This document shows positions 41,557-50,612 of a stretch of 64,000 nt of DNA, one piece after another. Source of the stretch: Dyadobacter sp. Leaf189 (GTDB lineage Bacteria; Bacteroidota; Bacteroidia; Cytophagales; Spirosomataceae); contig NZ_LMPS01000005.1 in the NCBI RefSeq assembly GCF_001424405.1, positions 62,001 through 126,000 on the forward strand. The letters run 5' to 3'. Each line of letters begins with the position of its first letter. Positions within the stretch are counted from its first letter, which is position 1. Below the pieces are notes generated by a model, which saw only the letters and a list, made by a program, of their open reading frames with translations, was not told where the DNA came from and made no database searches. Both the position numbers and the translations under genes were made by a program.

Positions 41557-42795
41557 GCCGGCCGCTCTTTCCTTCATTCTGATCACCTTCGCCAGCGTTG
41601 GAAGAATGGTATCGTGTTTCTTGACAAACGGGTTTGACTGGTCCCAAACGTAACCTGCCAGCACAGAGCAGATCTGGTGTTTGATATCATCTTCGATTTC
41701 GCTTGCAAATACAATGGTTTGGAAATCACCGCTGTACCAGCCGGTAACGTAGCTTCTGAAGACATCAATACCCCGTTGCACCACGCGCTCGTATTCATTT
41801 TTCCAGTCCACTTTCTCGCCCTGTAAATGCCGGTCTGTCATTTTCGCTGAAAGCAAGCCGGATGCTGTTGCGAATGTCACGCCGGAGGAGAATATTGGGT
41901 CCAAAAATTCGGTACTATTTCCGGAAAGCACAAAACCTTCGCCAAACATCGACTTAACACCAACGGAGTATCCCAAAATATGCCGCGGTTCAAACTTGAA
42001 TTCCGAATCCTGGAACCTGCCTCTCAGGTCTTCGAAGTTGCGAATGAAATCCTTGTACTTCTCTCCGCCATTCTCTGCAAGCTCCATTACCTTCTCTTTG
42101 TCGCTCACAATCCCCACTGACGTAGACCCGTCAGAAAAAGGGATCGCCCAGATCCAGGATTTGTTGTTGTCAAATGAATGTACAAAAATGTTGTTGCTCG
42201 CCTTTTCCGACCGGTTTTTGTCTTCCAGATGTGAGAAAATGGCTCCCCTCGGTGTGAATGCAGAGGGTTTGCTCAGGTCGAACAAACGCGGTAAAACCCG
42301 CCCGTATCCACTCGAATCGATGATAAAGCGGCATTGAATGGTATGTAAATGGCCTTCTGCATCTTTGTATTCCAGCACCTGCTTGTCTGCGCTGCATTCG
42401 ACGCTGAGTACCTCACATTCAAAATTGACATCCACGCCTTTGGCGCGGGTCGCCTCTGCGAGTGTACTGTCGAAGTCTGCACGCTTCACCTGCCAGGTCC
42501 ACGTCCAGCCTTTTGTAAACTGTTCGGAAAAAAAGAACTCGCAGCGCTTGTCTCCCCGCATAAAAGCTGCACCGGTTTTCTTTTGGAAATGCCGCTCGCG
42601 CACCGCATCCAGCAGCCCCGACTCGTCGAGGTGCTCCATGCAGCATGGAAGCAGGCTTTCGCCTATCTGAAAGCGGGGAAATTTTTCTTTTTCAAGGATT
42701 GTGACATCGTAGCCTTTTTTCTTTAAGTACGAAGCTGCTACCGTTCCGGCCGGGCCGGCTCCTATGACTACCACATCAACTGTTTGCATGATCAC
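41542..42795 (-). CDS. Flavin-dependent halogenase-like oxidoreductase
   Basis: A 417-residue FAD enzyme. Seen: VVVIGAGPAGTVAASYL, FPRFQIGESLLPCC, the halogenase signature W214-I-W-A-I-P219, and F297-xx-P300-xx-S303-x-G305, which fits the Fx.Px.Sx.G pattern used to tell halogenases from other monooxygenases. K72/K73 after RHFQ lie where halogenases have the Lys that forms the haloamine. Some flexirubins are chlorinated, so a role in halogenating the aryl end is plausible. It overlaps the upstream oxidoreductase gene by four bases. A non-halogenating reductase or hydroxylase remains possible. Confidence 0.75.
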   Translation of the reverse strand: MIMQTVDVVVIGAGPAGTVAASYLKKKGYDVTILEKEKFPRFQIGESLLPCCMEHLDESGLLDAVRERHFQKKTGAAFMRGDKRCEFFFSEQFTKGWTWTWQVKRADFDSTLAEATRAKGVDVNFECEVLSVECSADKQVLEYKDAEGHLHTIQCRFIIDSSGYGRVLPRLFDLSKPSAFTPRGAIFSHLEDKNRSEKASNNIFVHSFDNNKSWIWAIPFSDGSTSVGIVSDKEKVMELAENGGEKYKDFIRNFEDLRGRFQDSEFKFEPRHILGYSVGVKSMFGEGFVLSGNSTEFLDPIFSSGVTFATASGLLSAKMTDRHLQGEKVDWKNEYERVVQRGIDVFRSYVTGWYSGDFQTIVFASEIEDDIKHQICSVLAGYVWDQSNPFVKKHDTILPTLAKVIRMKERAAGLASS

Positions 42796-44321
42796 GCGTT
42801 TTTTACTTTTTGAATGAGTTTTTCTTTATCTACAAATGGGAAGCAGGTTATAAATGCACTTACAGTAACCCCCAGTATCCCGTGCAATGAAATGTTCTGG
42901 CCCGTCAGGTGCAGGTTTGGTATTTTGGTTTTTGTATTGATCTGTGTTCTGGCTGGTGAAACGGAATCTTTCATAATACCGTACATAGATCCGTCTTTAT
43001 TGCCGATATAATCGCGGAAAGTGAGCGGAGTAGCGCTGTGCACTGCTTTAATCTTGCTTTTTATCCCCGGAAAAACCGACTCAATCTTATTAACTACCTG
43101 CTCCTCCTTCTGCCTTTTGAATGCTTTATATTCCTCGTCACGCTGCCCCGGCTCCGCGATGGTACTGAACGTTTCCTCCCACTTCGCAGTTTCCGAAGCC
43201 CGCATGTAGGTCATGATTGACATGGAATCTGCGTACTCGCCTGTTTTGGAGATATAGGGCGTACAGATAAAGCTTGTTTGCGGCCAGTTCTCTTGTTCGT
43301 AGTCCACTGTATCCCAAACGTTATCGGTATCGTGAAAATAAATATTGTGGTTGAGGTATTTAAATGATTTTTCGTGAAAGGTAACGTGGACCAGAAAAGT
43401 AGATACTGTATTTTCAAGTCCCTGGATCCTGTTTTTATAAATATTCAGAAAGCGATCTTCTCCGAAAATGTCAATGGTAACCGCAGGATGTACGTTGGAA
43501 ATGAACTGTTTACCTCTTACTACCTCGCCGTTTTCAAGCACCACCTCTTTCACCAGTCCATTCTCGTGGTAATTGGCAGAAACTGCTTTTTTATGTTTTA
43601 CAATCAGCCCGCCGCGCTGCCTGATCGCCCGGCTGAACTGAATCGCTATCTGTGATCCGCCATCTATAAATTTGTAAGCGCCTGATAAGTAGCTCTTCAT
43701 AATCAGCGCATGCACGTAAAATGGCGTTTTGCGGCGCGATCCGGCATAAAGCAGGTTGGAGCCTGCAAGCACGTTCCTTAACCTGACATTGTCCGTCAAA
43801 GAAGCAATGTAATCGTGCGCATTGATGGTCAGCATTTCACTTTCCATGTAATAACCTTCCGTGGAAGTTTCCAGGTTATAAAGCGGAAATTTGCTGCATA
43901 CTTCAAGAATTTTCTCACAATAAGTATTGATTGCCTCTGCCTCGTCGGGAAAATAAGAGATCAGTTTGGCCGCGAATGCTTCGAAACCCTGTGCATAAGC
44001 GTATTCTGATCCATCTTCAAACCTGATCACGTCAAACTCTTCGTCCAGCCGCTTCATTTTCAACTGGTCAAAAATGCCAAAGTATTTGAAAAACTGATAG
44101 AGGTTTTCGCCTTTGTCCAGACTCCCCACATAATGCACACCGGTGTCGAAAATGCTCTTGCCGCGACTATAAACCTGCAAATGCCCGCCAATCTGATGGT
44201 TTTTTTCGAGTACAATCACGCTGTAATTTTCCATTGCGAGAATGAGCGCGCAGGCCAGGCCACCGAGCCCGCTTCCGACAATTACGAAATCGTATTCTTT
44301 TTCAAAAGGTGCAGCTTGCAT
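42792..44321 (-). CDS. CrtISO/phytoene desaturase-like FAD oxidoreductase
   Basis: A 509-residue flavoprotein with FVIVGSGLGGLACALILA, then EKNHQIGGHLQVYSRGKSIFDTGVHYVG, which fits the carotene isomerase and all-trans-retinol saturase branch rather than CrtI. The C-terminal FAD motif is LHLTGQNISLHGILGVTVSAF. Homologues are regular members of flexirubin-type clusters, where they may act on the polyene chain. It is co-transcribed with the halogenase gene (four-base overlap) and preceded by the trifunctional transporter gene 38 bp upstream. Confidence 0.82.
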   Translation of the reverse strand: MQAAPFEKEYDFVIVGSGLGGLACALILAMENYSVIVLEKNHQIGGHLQVYSRGKSIFDTGVHYVGSLDKGENLYQFFKYFGIFDQLKMKRLDEEFDVIRFEDGSEYAYAQGFEAFAAKLISYFPDEAEAINTYCEKILEVCSKFPLYNLETSTEGYYMESEMLTINAHDYIASLTDNVRLRNVLAGSNLLYAGSRRKTPFYVHALIMKSYLSGAYKFIDGGSQIAIQFSRAIRQRGGLIVKHKKAVSANYHENGLVKEVVLENGEVVRGKQFISNVHPAVTIDIFGEDRFLNIYKNRIQGLENTVSTFLVHVTFHEKSFKYLNHNIYFHDTDNVWDTVDYEQENWPQTSFICTPYISKTGEYADSMSIMTYMRASETAKWEETFSTIAEPGQRDEEYKAFKRQKEEQVVNKIESVFPGIKSKIKAVHSATPLTFRDYIGNKDGSMYGIMKDSVSPARTQINTKTKIPNLHLTGQNISLHGILGVTVSAFITCFPFVDKEKLIQKVKNA

Positions 44322-44359
44322 TATACAGCCTGGGAAATGTTTGATTGAAGGATTTGCTA

Positions 44360-47300
44360 CTATAAAGTGTCTCCTGCTTTTCGAAGGATGAAAAGGACAT
44401 TGGACGTTTTTTTCGAATGCTCCTTTAACTCGTAGTGAAGATGGTGACGGCGCGCGAAGTCGACAATATCCCGAGACGAAAAGAAGTGAAATTCCTCTTC
44501 CTTTTTATTAAACGAGAAAATGCCGGTCGACAAAGCTTCGGTTTTTTTTGTGTTTTCAAAACGGCCGCTGAGATCAGTGATACCATCGCGAATAAATATA
44601 ATTCCGCCAGGATTTAATGCGGCAGCGCATCTGTCGAGCAGCTTTCGCTGTTTTTCTTTCGACAGATAATGTAGTATATCGTTCAGGAAAATCACGTCTT
44701 GCTCCTCCTGGCGGGCTTCCATTACATCCATCTGTTCAAAATGCAACTGGTCAGACTTCCGGTAGCTATTTTCCGCAATCCGGATCTTTTCTTCATCATA
44801 GTCAATTCCCCTGATCGTCCTTTCCGCATTTTTGTAATGAAGATAAAAAGACAAATATCCATATCCGCAACCCAGGTCCAGTATCTTCTTTCGCGCACCG
44901 ATCAGCTCATTATAGCTGGCGAAATTCCGGCTTTCAAGTCTCCATTTCACTTTGAAATACCATTCAAGCACCGGCCCTTTGAAAACGTAATTGGTGAAAA
45001 TCTTGTGTTTCAGGTAGCTGGTATCCTCCATTTCATCTGTATAAGCCGCAAACTGTGCCCGGAAATACGCGGACATATTCTTGGTACTGTCTCTGAGCTG
45101 GCCGCCTAGCAACGGATCCGACTGCGGAATGCGCGGCAGTACACGTACGTTCAGCGCGCCTGGCCGGATCAAAAAGTCGTTTTTAGGAAGTACATCGTGC
45201 GCGCCGTGGATCAGAATGGGTTGAATGTCAAGACCGAGCTGCGAGGCCAGATGGAATGCGCCTTTGTGAAATCGTGCAATTTCACCATCCTCCGAGCGAG
45301 TGCCTTCCGGGAAAATCAGCAGGGAATATCCTTCTGCCACCAACTCTCTGACTTTTTCAATATTCTGCTCGGCTCCATCGTCGGTGTATACATAGCCTGC
45401 ATACCGGATAATGGGACCGAAAAAAGGAGATTTGTATACCCAGCCTTTGACCATCAACACGATTTTCCGGTGCAGCATAATAGCCAGCAGAATATCGAGG
45501 AAAGAGGTATGGTTGGCAATGAAGATCACAGGCTTATCCATCTGCAGATTTTCAAGTCCTGAAAACCGCTTCTTCACATGTGGCCCCGAGTAAATGACCG
45601 ATTTGGCAAACCACGAGAGCGAACTGTTGATCATTGCGCGCTTCCTGCTTTTTGAAACCGGTAAAATCAGGATCGTGAGCAGTTTGGAATGCAGGAAAAG
45701 ACAGCCGGAAAGAAAGTATGTAAAGCTTGAAATACTGATCAGGAAGGGCAGCATCGTCACAGGCGCCTTCTTTCTGGCAATCCTGTTTTGTACAAAAAAA
45801 TCGAAAAGAATGGGTTGGAAAGCAAATGAGATAAAGAGAATGCAAACAATACCCAAAACGCTGATTACTGCAATGGAATGAATGGCGGGATGTTTGGCAA
45901 AAATCAGCACGCCAGTACCGATAATGGTGGTGGTGGCCGAAAGGATAATGGCAGACTGGTAGGAGTGCAGCGTGTCTTTCTTGTATTTATACCTGCTTAG
46001 CAACCCATCAGTCACGAAAATGCTGAAATCATCTCCGAGCCCGAAAATGAATGTGGTAACAATGACATTGACGAAGTTGAATTTGATTCCAAAAATCGCA
46101 GCAATGCCCAGTATCCAGATCCAGCTGATTACCATGGGGAGAAAGGAAAGCAGGGTGAGTTCAATTCTTCCGTAAACTACCAGGAGCGTCAGGAAAACAA
46201 TGGATGCCGATATCAGGAGCAGGTAATTGAAATCGTCTTTGACCATCGACAACATTTCACCCGCCATTTCACCCCGATCGAACAAGGCCGCCTGAGGAAT
46301 CTGGCGGAGCTCGCTTTTGACCGCATCCAGGTTGGTTTGAGGCGCTACTACAGTGGAGATGTAGGTCGTTTTGCCGGCTGTTCTTTCCACCAGATTGTCT
46401 ATACCCAGCTCTGCGAAAAGCGTATCCTGTGAAACGGAATGTTCATATTGTCCCGCGACCCAGTTTTTGAAATCATTAAAGGCAAATGCATTGAAACCGT
46501 TTCTGGCGCCTGCCTTATCCATGACGTCAAATGCACTTTCTTTTCGTCCCAGGTCCCAGTACTCGTGCCACTTTCTGGTTCGCTGAAACTGGATATCCCG
46601 CGGTACCAGCAGCGAGCCCGGGCTTGCAAAGCTGGTAATGCTGCCCTGCTTGCGCAATGCGGCGAGTTTTTGGTAGACTTTATAATTGATGTTTTCTGCA
46701 ACCTGGCGGCTGGTGTCGGAAGCAAAAACATAGATCCGCTTCTGCTTTTTGGGATCAATGCCGGTCAGCGACTGCTCGCGTGATGAAAGGTCTTCATTTT
46801 GCAGGCTGAGGTTATCAAACCCGCTGTCAAACTCAGTAAACTGGGCGAAGTATAAGAAGACGAAAGTGAGGACCCCTATAATCCCCAGCAATCCTAAGCG
46901 CCATTTTGCCGGGATAGCAGGCAGGTGGACAGACTGCCGCTCGGCCGGCAGTTTCTTGTAATCAAAACGTGTGGATTCGAGAATGACCGGCAATGCAATC
47001 AATGTAAAAAGCGCCGCGCCTAGCAATCCCAGCGAAGAAAAAAGACCGAAATCCTGTAAAACGGCCGAGTTGGCGAAATGCAGCGCACTGAATGCCATCA
47101 CCGTTGTGAAGCTGCCAGTTAGCAATGGAGCGCTCACTTCTTTCACGGCGGTCGCAATGGAACCGGTATGCCGGAGGTGCGTAAAGAAGTGAAAAGCATA
47201 ATCGAGCAGGATACCGAAAATCACTGCTCCGGTAGCCAGCGAAATACCCGATACTTCCGGGCGCAGGTAGCCGATCGTGCCTAATGCAAACAATGCACCG

Positions 47301-48205
47301 AATAAACCTGGCAGCAGCATAAAAACAGGTGTAAGCAGCTTCCGGTAATAAACGATCAACAGTAGGAGAATGCAGCCCAGCGCAATGAACGAGGTGTAAT
47401 AGGTATCCTGTTTGACCTGGATTGCATTCCTGGCCGAGATTTCGAATGTGCCAAAGTAGCTGAGCCGGTTGTGCCTGTAGCGGTTGTTCCACTTTTCCCT
47501 GATCTGCTCGGTAAGTTCAAATAATGCTACATTCTTATCGGAATTACCCGAGTCGTAAGCTGTTGATGCAAAGACCAGTATGCTTTTCCGATTTGCCGAA
47601 AACATGATCCCGTCTTCTATCAGGAGGTTGCCTGCATTGTTGTTTGCATTAAGCTCACTGAAGTATTTGCCGGTGATACCCAGGGGATCGTTGAGGATAA
47701 ACCTTTTCAGGAAAGAACCGCCGGGCGTAAGCAGCTGCCTGTAAGTTGCTGCCACTGCTGTCCTGATCGAATCGGGCTTTAATCTTGACTCAATGTGATT
47801 GTAATAAGGGGCATCAATCAGCTCCGGAAAGTGGGTGTATACATATTGATACAAATCCTCCTGCACATTGGGCCGCTCGATCTGGATGTTGCGGATATAA
47901 CCGCTGGTGTGCCTGGTAAGTGAATCGGAAAGCTCTTCTGCGATCAGACGCGCGGTTTCGGTATCTGTATCCGCCGGAATATCAATGGAGAACACGATCT
48001 GATTGATGATGTTCTTGCTTTCGACGAGCCGGTTGAATTCTTCGAAACTTTTACCTTTTGGCAATGCAGCAAAAATGCTTTCGGTAACCTGCAGCCGGAA
48101 GATACCCGCAAACAGAAAACAGGAAAGCAGTATTAAGCTGAAATAGAATGCTGTTTTGTGACCGGAAAGGAATTTATTTAGTCTTAAAAGTAAATCTCCG
48201 ATCAT
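44360..48205 (-). CDS. Trifunctional MMPL transporter / acyltransferase / methyltransferase
   Basis: A single 1281-residue frame. Residues 1 to about 800 form an RND-like MMPL exporter: two sets of six membrane spans with large extracellular loops (starting at RLNKFLSGHKTAFYFSLILLSC) and the motif FGLGDDFSIFVTDG in the second half. Next is a PlsC-type acyltransferase with NHTSFLD near residue 895 (HxxxxD) and FPEGTRSEDGEIARFHKGAFHLA near 963. Last is a class I SAM methyltransferase with ILDLGCGYGY near 1107. Such three-part proteins occur in Bacteroidetes flexirubin clusters, where they would methylate, acylate and transport the pigment. First gene of the leftward arm; divergent from the ammonia-lyase gene. 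Confidence 0.88.
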   Translation of the reverse strand: MIGDLLLRLNKFLSGHKTAFYFSLILLSCFLFAGIFRLQVTESIFAALPKGKSFEEFNRLVESKNIINQIVFSIDIPADTDTETARLIAEELSDSLTRHTSGYIRNIQIERPNVQEDLYQYVYTHFPELIDAPYYNHIESRLKPDSIRTAVAATYRQLLTPGGSFLKRFILNDPLGITGKYFSELNANNNAGNLLIEDGIMFSANRKSILVFASTAYDSGNSDKNVALFELTEQIREKWNNRYRHNRLSYFGTFEISARNAIQVKQDTYYTSFIALGCILLLLIVYYRKLLTPVFMLLPGLFGALFALGTIGYLRPEVSGISLATGAVIFGILLDYAFHFFTHLRHTGSIATAVKEVSAPLLTGSFTTVMAFSALHFANSAVLQDFGLFSSLGLLGAALFTLIALPVILESTRFDYKKLPAERQSVHLPAIPAKWRLGLLGIIGVLTFVFLYFAQFTEFDSGFDNLSLQNEDLSSREQSLTGIDPKKQKRIYVFASDTSRQVAENINYKVYQKLAALRKQGSITSFASPGSLLVPRDIQFQRTRKWHEYWDLGRKESAFDVMDKAGARNGFNAFAFNDFKNWVAGQYEHSVSQDTLFAELGIDNLVERTAGKTTYISTVVAPQTNLDAVKSELRQIPQAALFDRGEMAGEMLSMVKDDFNYLLLISASIVFLTLLVVYGRIELTLLSFLPMVISWIWILGIAAIFGIKFNFVNVIVTTFIFGLGDDFSIFVTDGLLSRYKYKKDTLHSYQSAIILSATTTIIGTGVLIFAKHPAIHSIAVISVLGIVCILFISFAFQPILFDFFVQNRIARKKAPVTMLPFLISISSFTYFLSGCLFLHSKLLTILILPVSKSRKRAMINSSLSWFAKSVIYSGPHVKKRFSGLENLQMDKPVIFIANHTSFLDILLAIMLHRKIVLMVKGWVYKSPFFGPIIRYAGYVYTDDGAEQNIEKVRELVAEGYSLLIFPEGTRSEDGEIARFHKGAFHLASQLGLDIQPILIHGAHDVLPKNDFLIRPGALNVRVLPRIPQSDPLLGGQLRDSTKNMSAYFRAQFAAYTDEMEDTSYLKHKIFTNYVFKGPVLEWYFKVKWRLESRNFASYNELIGARKKILDLGCGYGYLSFYLHYKNAERTIRGIDYDEEKIRIAENSYRKSDQLHFEQMDVMEARQEEQDVIFLNDILHYLSKEKQRKLLDRCAAALNPGGIIFIRDGITDLSGRFENTKKTEALSTGIFSFNKKEEEFHFFSSRDIVDFARRHHLHYELKEHSKKTSNVLFILRKAGDTL

Positions 48206-48252
48206 CGGCGGGGAAAGCGTGAGTGTCAGACAAAATTAATGAAATGTACAAA

Positions 48253-48275
48253 TCCGGCAACTTCCGGCAAGCCGG
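48253..48275. promoter_or_regulatory. Repeats in the divergent control region of the pigment cluster
   Basis: TCCGGCAA occurs twice, at 48253-48260 and 48263-48270, exactly 10 bp apart (one helical turn). The second copy is also half of CCGGC-AA-GCCGG (48264-48275). This is the 146-bp gap between the two divergent arms, so regulator binding is plausible. I find no convincing promoter element for either arm here. Confidence 0.4.
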
Positions 48276-48351
48276 TGCTGCTGACTGAGTGGTTTGCCAA
48301 AGCCGCAAAAAAAGGTTTATTTTACACAATATTCAATTACTCTATCTTTAA

Positions 48352-49881
48352 ATGAATCGTATTTCATTAGCTCAGATCGAGCAATATGCTTTTGAAAAAA
48401 AGGAATTTATTCTCGCTGACGACATTCTTAATCAAGTATCGAAATCCTTTGCCTTTTTAACGAATTTCTCCAAAGATAAAATTATATACGGCATCAATAC
48501 CGGGTTCGGCCCAATGGCGCAGTACCGGATTGAGACCGACAAGCTTAGCAACCTTCAATATAACCTGATCCGCAGCCATTCCAGCGGGATTGGAAAGCCA
48601 CTTTCCGAGGTTTACGCACGCAGTGTGATGGTGGCGCGCCTAAACTCATTTTTGCAGGCCAACTCCGGCGTAAGCACTGCAGTAATAAAGCAGCTGGTTG
48701 CTTTCTTGAACAATGGGATTGTACCCGAAATCTTCGAACATGGCAGTGTGGGCGCAAGCGGCGACCTGGTGCAATTGTCGCATTTGGGACTTAACCTGAT
48801 CGGCGAGGGCTGTGTTTATGACAATGGTGTCAGGAAGCAAACTGCCGAGGTACTTGCCGCTAAAGAAATCGCGCCGCTTCAAATGGAATTACGCGACGGA
48901 TTGGGATTGATCAATGGTACTTCCTGCATGACAGGTATGGCGGCAATCAACCTGATTTATGCCAAGAGGCTTTTGCAATGGGCGATCGCCGCTTCTTCCA
49001 TGCTCAACGAAGTGATAGAAGCATTTGACGATTCCTTTTCCAAAGAACTCAATGCGGTTAAACATCATAAGGGACAGCAGCTGATCGCGCAGCAAATGCG
49101 GGATTTTGTGGCGGGAAGTAAAATGATTCGCAGCCGCGAAGAGCTTTTCAAGGATGATACCGCAATGCAGCGGAAAGAATTTGAAAGGAAAATTCAGGAA
49201 TACTATTCCATTCGCTGCGTTCCGCAAATATTGGGACCGATACTCGACACGATCCATTATGCACAGGAAGTAGTTGAAAATGAGCTCAACTCTACCAACG
49301 ATAATCCGATCGTAAGTCCGGAAGATGACAATGTATTTCACGGAGGTAATTTCCACGGCGACTATATTTCGCTCGAAATGGACAAAGTGAAAATCGTACT
49401 GACGAAGCTTTCTATGTTGATGGAAAGACAGCTCAACTTCCTGATGAACAGCAAGCTGAATGGAAAATTCCCGCCGTTTTTGAATGCAGGTACCTGGGGG
49501 CTGAACTTCGGGTTCCAGGGTGTGCAGTTTACCGCTACTTCAACAACCGCTGAAAACCAGGCACTTTCCAGCTCGGTATATGTTCACAGCATTCCGAATA
49601 ATAATGACAATCAGGATATTGTGAGTATGGGTACCAACAGCGCCGTCATCGCAAAGCAGGTGCTGGAAAACTCATTTCAGGTAATGTCCATTCATATTAT
49701 GGCCATTTGCCAGGCGATTGATCTGCTGGAACCAGACGAAAAAGAGCGGCTGTCGCCTAATGCGAAGTCTATTTACAGTCAGATCCGCCAATATGCTCAT
49801 TTCGTGAAAGACGATCTGCCGCAGTCAGAAAGTATAGCCGCAGTTTTTGAATATATCAAAGAAACCCCTTTTAAGTTATGA
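48352..49881 (+). CDS. Aromatic amino acid ammonia-lyase (probable tyrosine ammonia-lyase)
   Basis: A 509-residue HAL/PAL/TAL enzyme. The MIO cofactor triad A135-S136-G137 sits in EHGSVGASGDLVQLSHL; the catalytic Tyr loop is IIYGINTGFGPMA near residue 46, and the second conserved block is TNDNPIVSPEDDNVFHGGNFHG near 320. In flexirubin clusters this family member converts tyrosine to 4-coumarate, the starter of the aryl-polyene chain. The substrate-selecting stretch reads NLIRSHSSG. Histidine lyase activity cannot be ruled out by motif alone, but no hut genes are present and the setting is the pigment cluster. Confidence 0.88.
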   Translation: MNRISLAQIEQYAFEKKEFILADDILNQVSKSFAFLTNFSKDKIIYGINTGFGPMAQYRIETDKLSNLQYNLIRSHSSGIGKPLSEVYARSVMVARLNSFLQANSGVSTAVIKQLVAFLNNGIVPEIFEHGSVGASGDLVQLSHLGLNLIGEGCVYDNGVRKQTAEVLAAKEIAPLQMELRDGLGLINGTSCMTGMAAINLIYAKRLLQWAIAASSMLNEVIEAFDDSFSKELNAVKHHKGQQLIAQQMRDFVAGSKMIRSREELFKDDTAMQRKEFERKIQEYYSIRCVPQILGPILDTIHYAQEVVENELNSTNDNPIVSPEDDNVFHGGNFHGDYISLEMDKVKIVLTKLSMLMERQLNFLMNSKLNGKFPPFLNAGTWGLNFGFQGVQFTATSTTAENQALSSSVYVHSIPNNNDNQDIVSMGTNSAVIAKQVLENSFQVMSIHIMAICQAIDLLEPDEKERLSPNAKSIYSQIRQYAHFVKDDLPQSESIAAVFEYIKETPFKL

Positions 49882-50609
49882 GCTGTGCTTTGGTAACAGG
49901 AGCTTCCAGAGGACTCGGAAGGGCAATTGCGGTACAACTGGCGAAAGACCACGGCTTGCACATTCTCGTGAACTATGCTTCCAATGAGGCGGCAGCGAGG
50001 GAAGCACTTGCAGAAATAGAAGAAAATGGCGGTACAGGCGAGCTGATGCAGTTTAATGTGCAGACAAAATCAGAAGTGGATACTGCCCTGAATGCCTGGA
50101 AAGAAAAGAACGAAGACAAGACGATCAGCGTGTTGGTGAACAATGCAGGCATTACCCGCGACGGTTTGTTTATGTGGATGCCAGAGCAGGATTGGGACGA
50201 TGTGCTGAATATATCGACCAAAGGTTTATTCAATGTAACCCAGAATGCAATCCAGCAGATGCTGCGCAAAAGATCGGGCAGGATCGTCAATATTGCCTCG
50301 GTTTCGGGGATGAAAGGGGTTGCCGGACAAACCAATTACTCGGCGGCGAAAGGCGCTGTTATCTCGGCGACGAAGGCGCTGGCGCAGGAAGTTGCAAAGC
50401 GTAAGATCACCGTGAATGCAGTTGCGCCCGGTTTTATCACCAGCGATATGACCAAGGATTTAAATGAAGCTGAATTGAAACAAATGATCCCGATGAACCG
50501 TTTTGGTACGGCTGCCGAAGTAGCGCACCTGGTTAGTTTCCTTGTTTCCGACAAAGCTGCCTACATTACCGGCGAGGTCATTAATATCAACGGAGGAATT
50601 TATTCGTAA
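49878..50609 (+). CDS. 3-oxoacyl-ACP reductase, FabG type
   Basis: A 243-residue short-chain dehydrogenase: TGASRGLG cofactor motif, NNAG at about residue 90, catalytic Ser in ASVSG and YSAAKGA (Tyr-Lys) near residue 155. It would reduce the beta-keto group in each round of polyene chain building. The start overlaps the ammonia-lyase stop (ATGA), so the two are translationally coupled. Confidence 0.92.
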   Translation: MSCALVTGASRGLGRAIAVQLAKDHGLHILVNYASNEAAAREALAEIEENGGTGELMQFNVQTKSEVDTALNAWKEKNEDKTISVLVNNAGITRDGLFMWMPEQDWDDVLNISTKGLFNVTQNAIQQMLRKRSGRIVNIASVSGMKGVAGQTNYSAAKGAVISATKALAQEVAKRKITVNAVAPGFITSDMTKDLNEAELKQMIPMNRFGTAAEVAHLVSFLVSDKAAYITGEVININGGIYS

Positions 50610-50612
50610 CAA

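Noticed and set aside
42792-44321. Second CrtI for carotenoid synthesis
   Set aside because: Motifs fit the CrtISO/retinol saturase branch and the gene is coupled to the pigment cluster, not to the carotenoid operon.
48343-48350. TATCTTTA as the promoter of the ammonia-lyase gene
   Set aside because: It ends one base before the ATG, so transcription would start within the coding sequence; only valid if the true start is downstream, which would cut conserved sequence.
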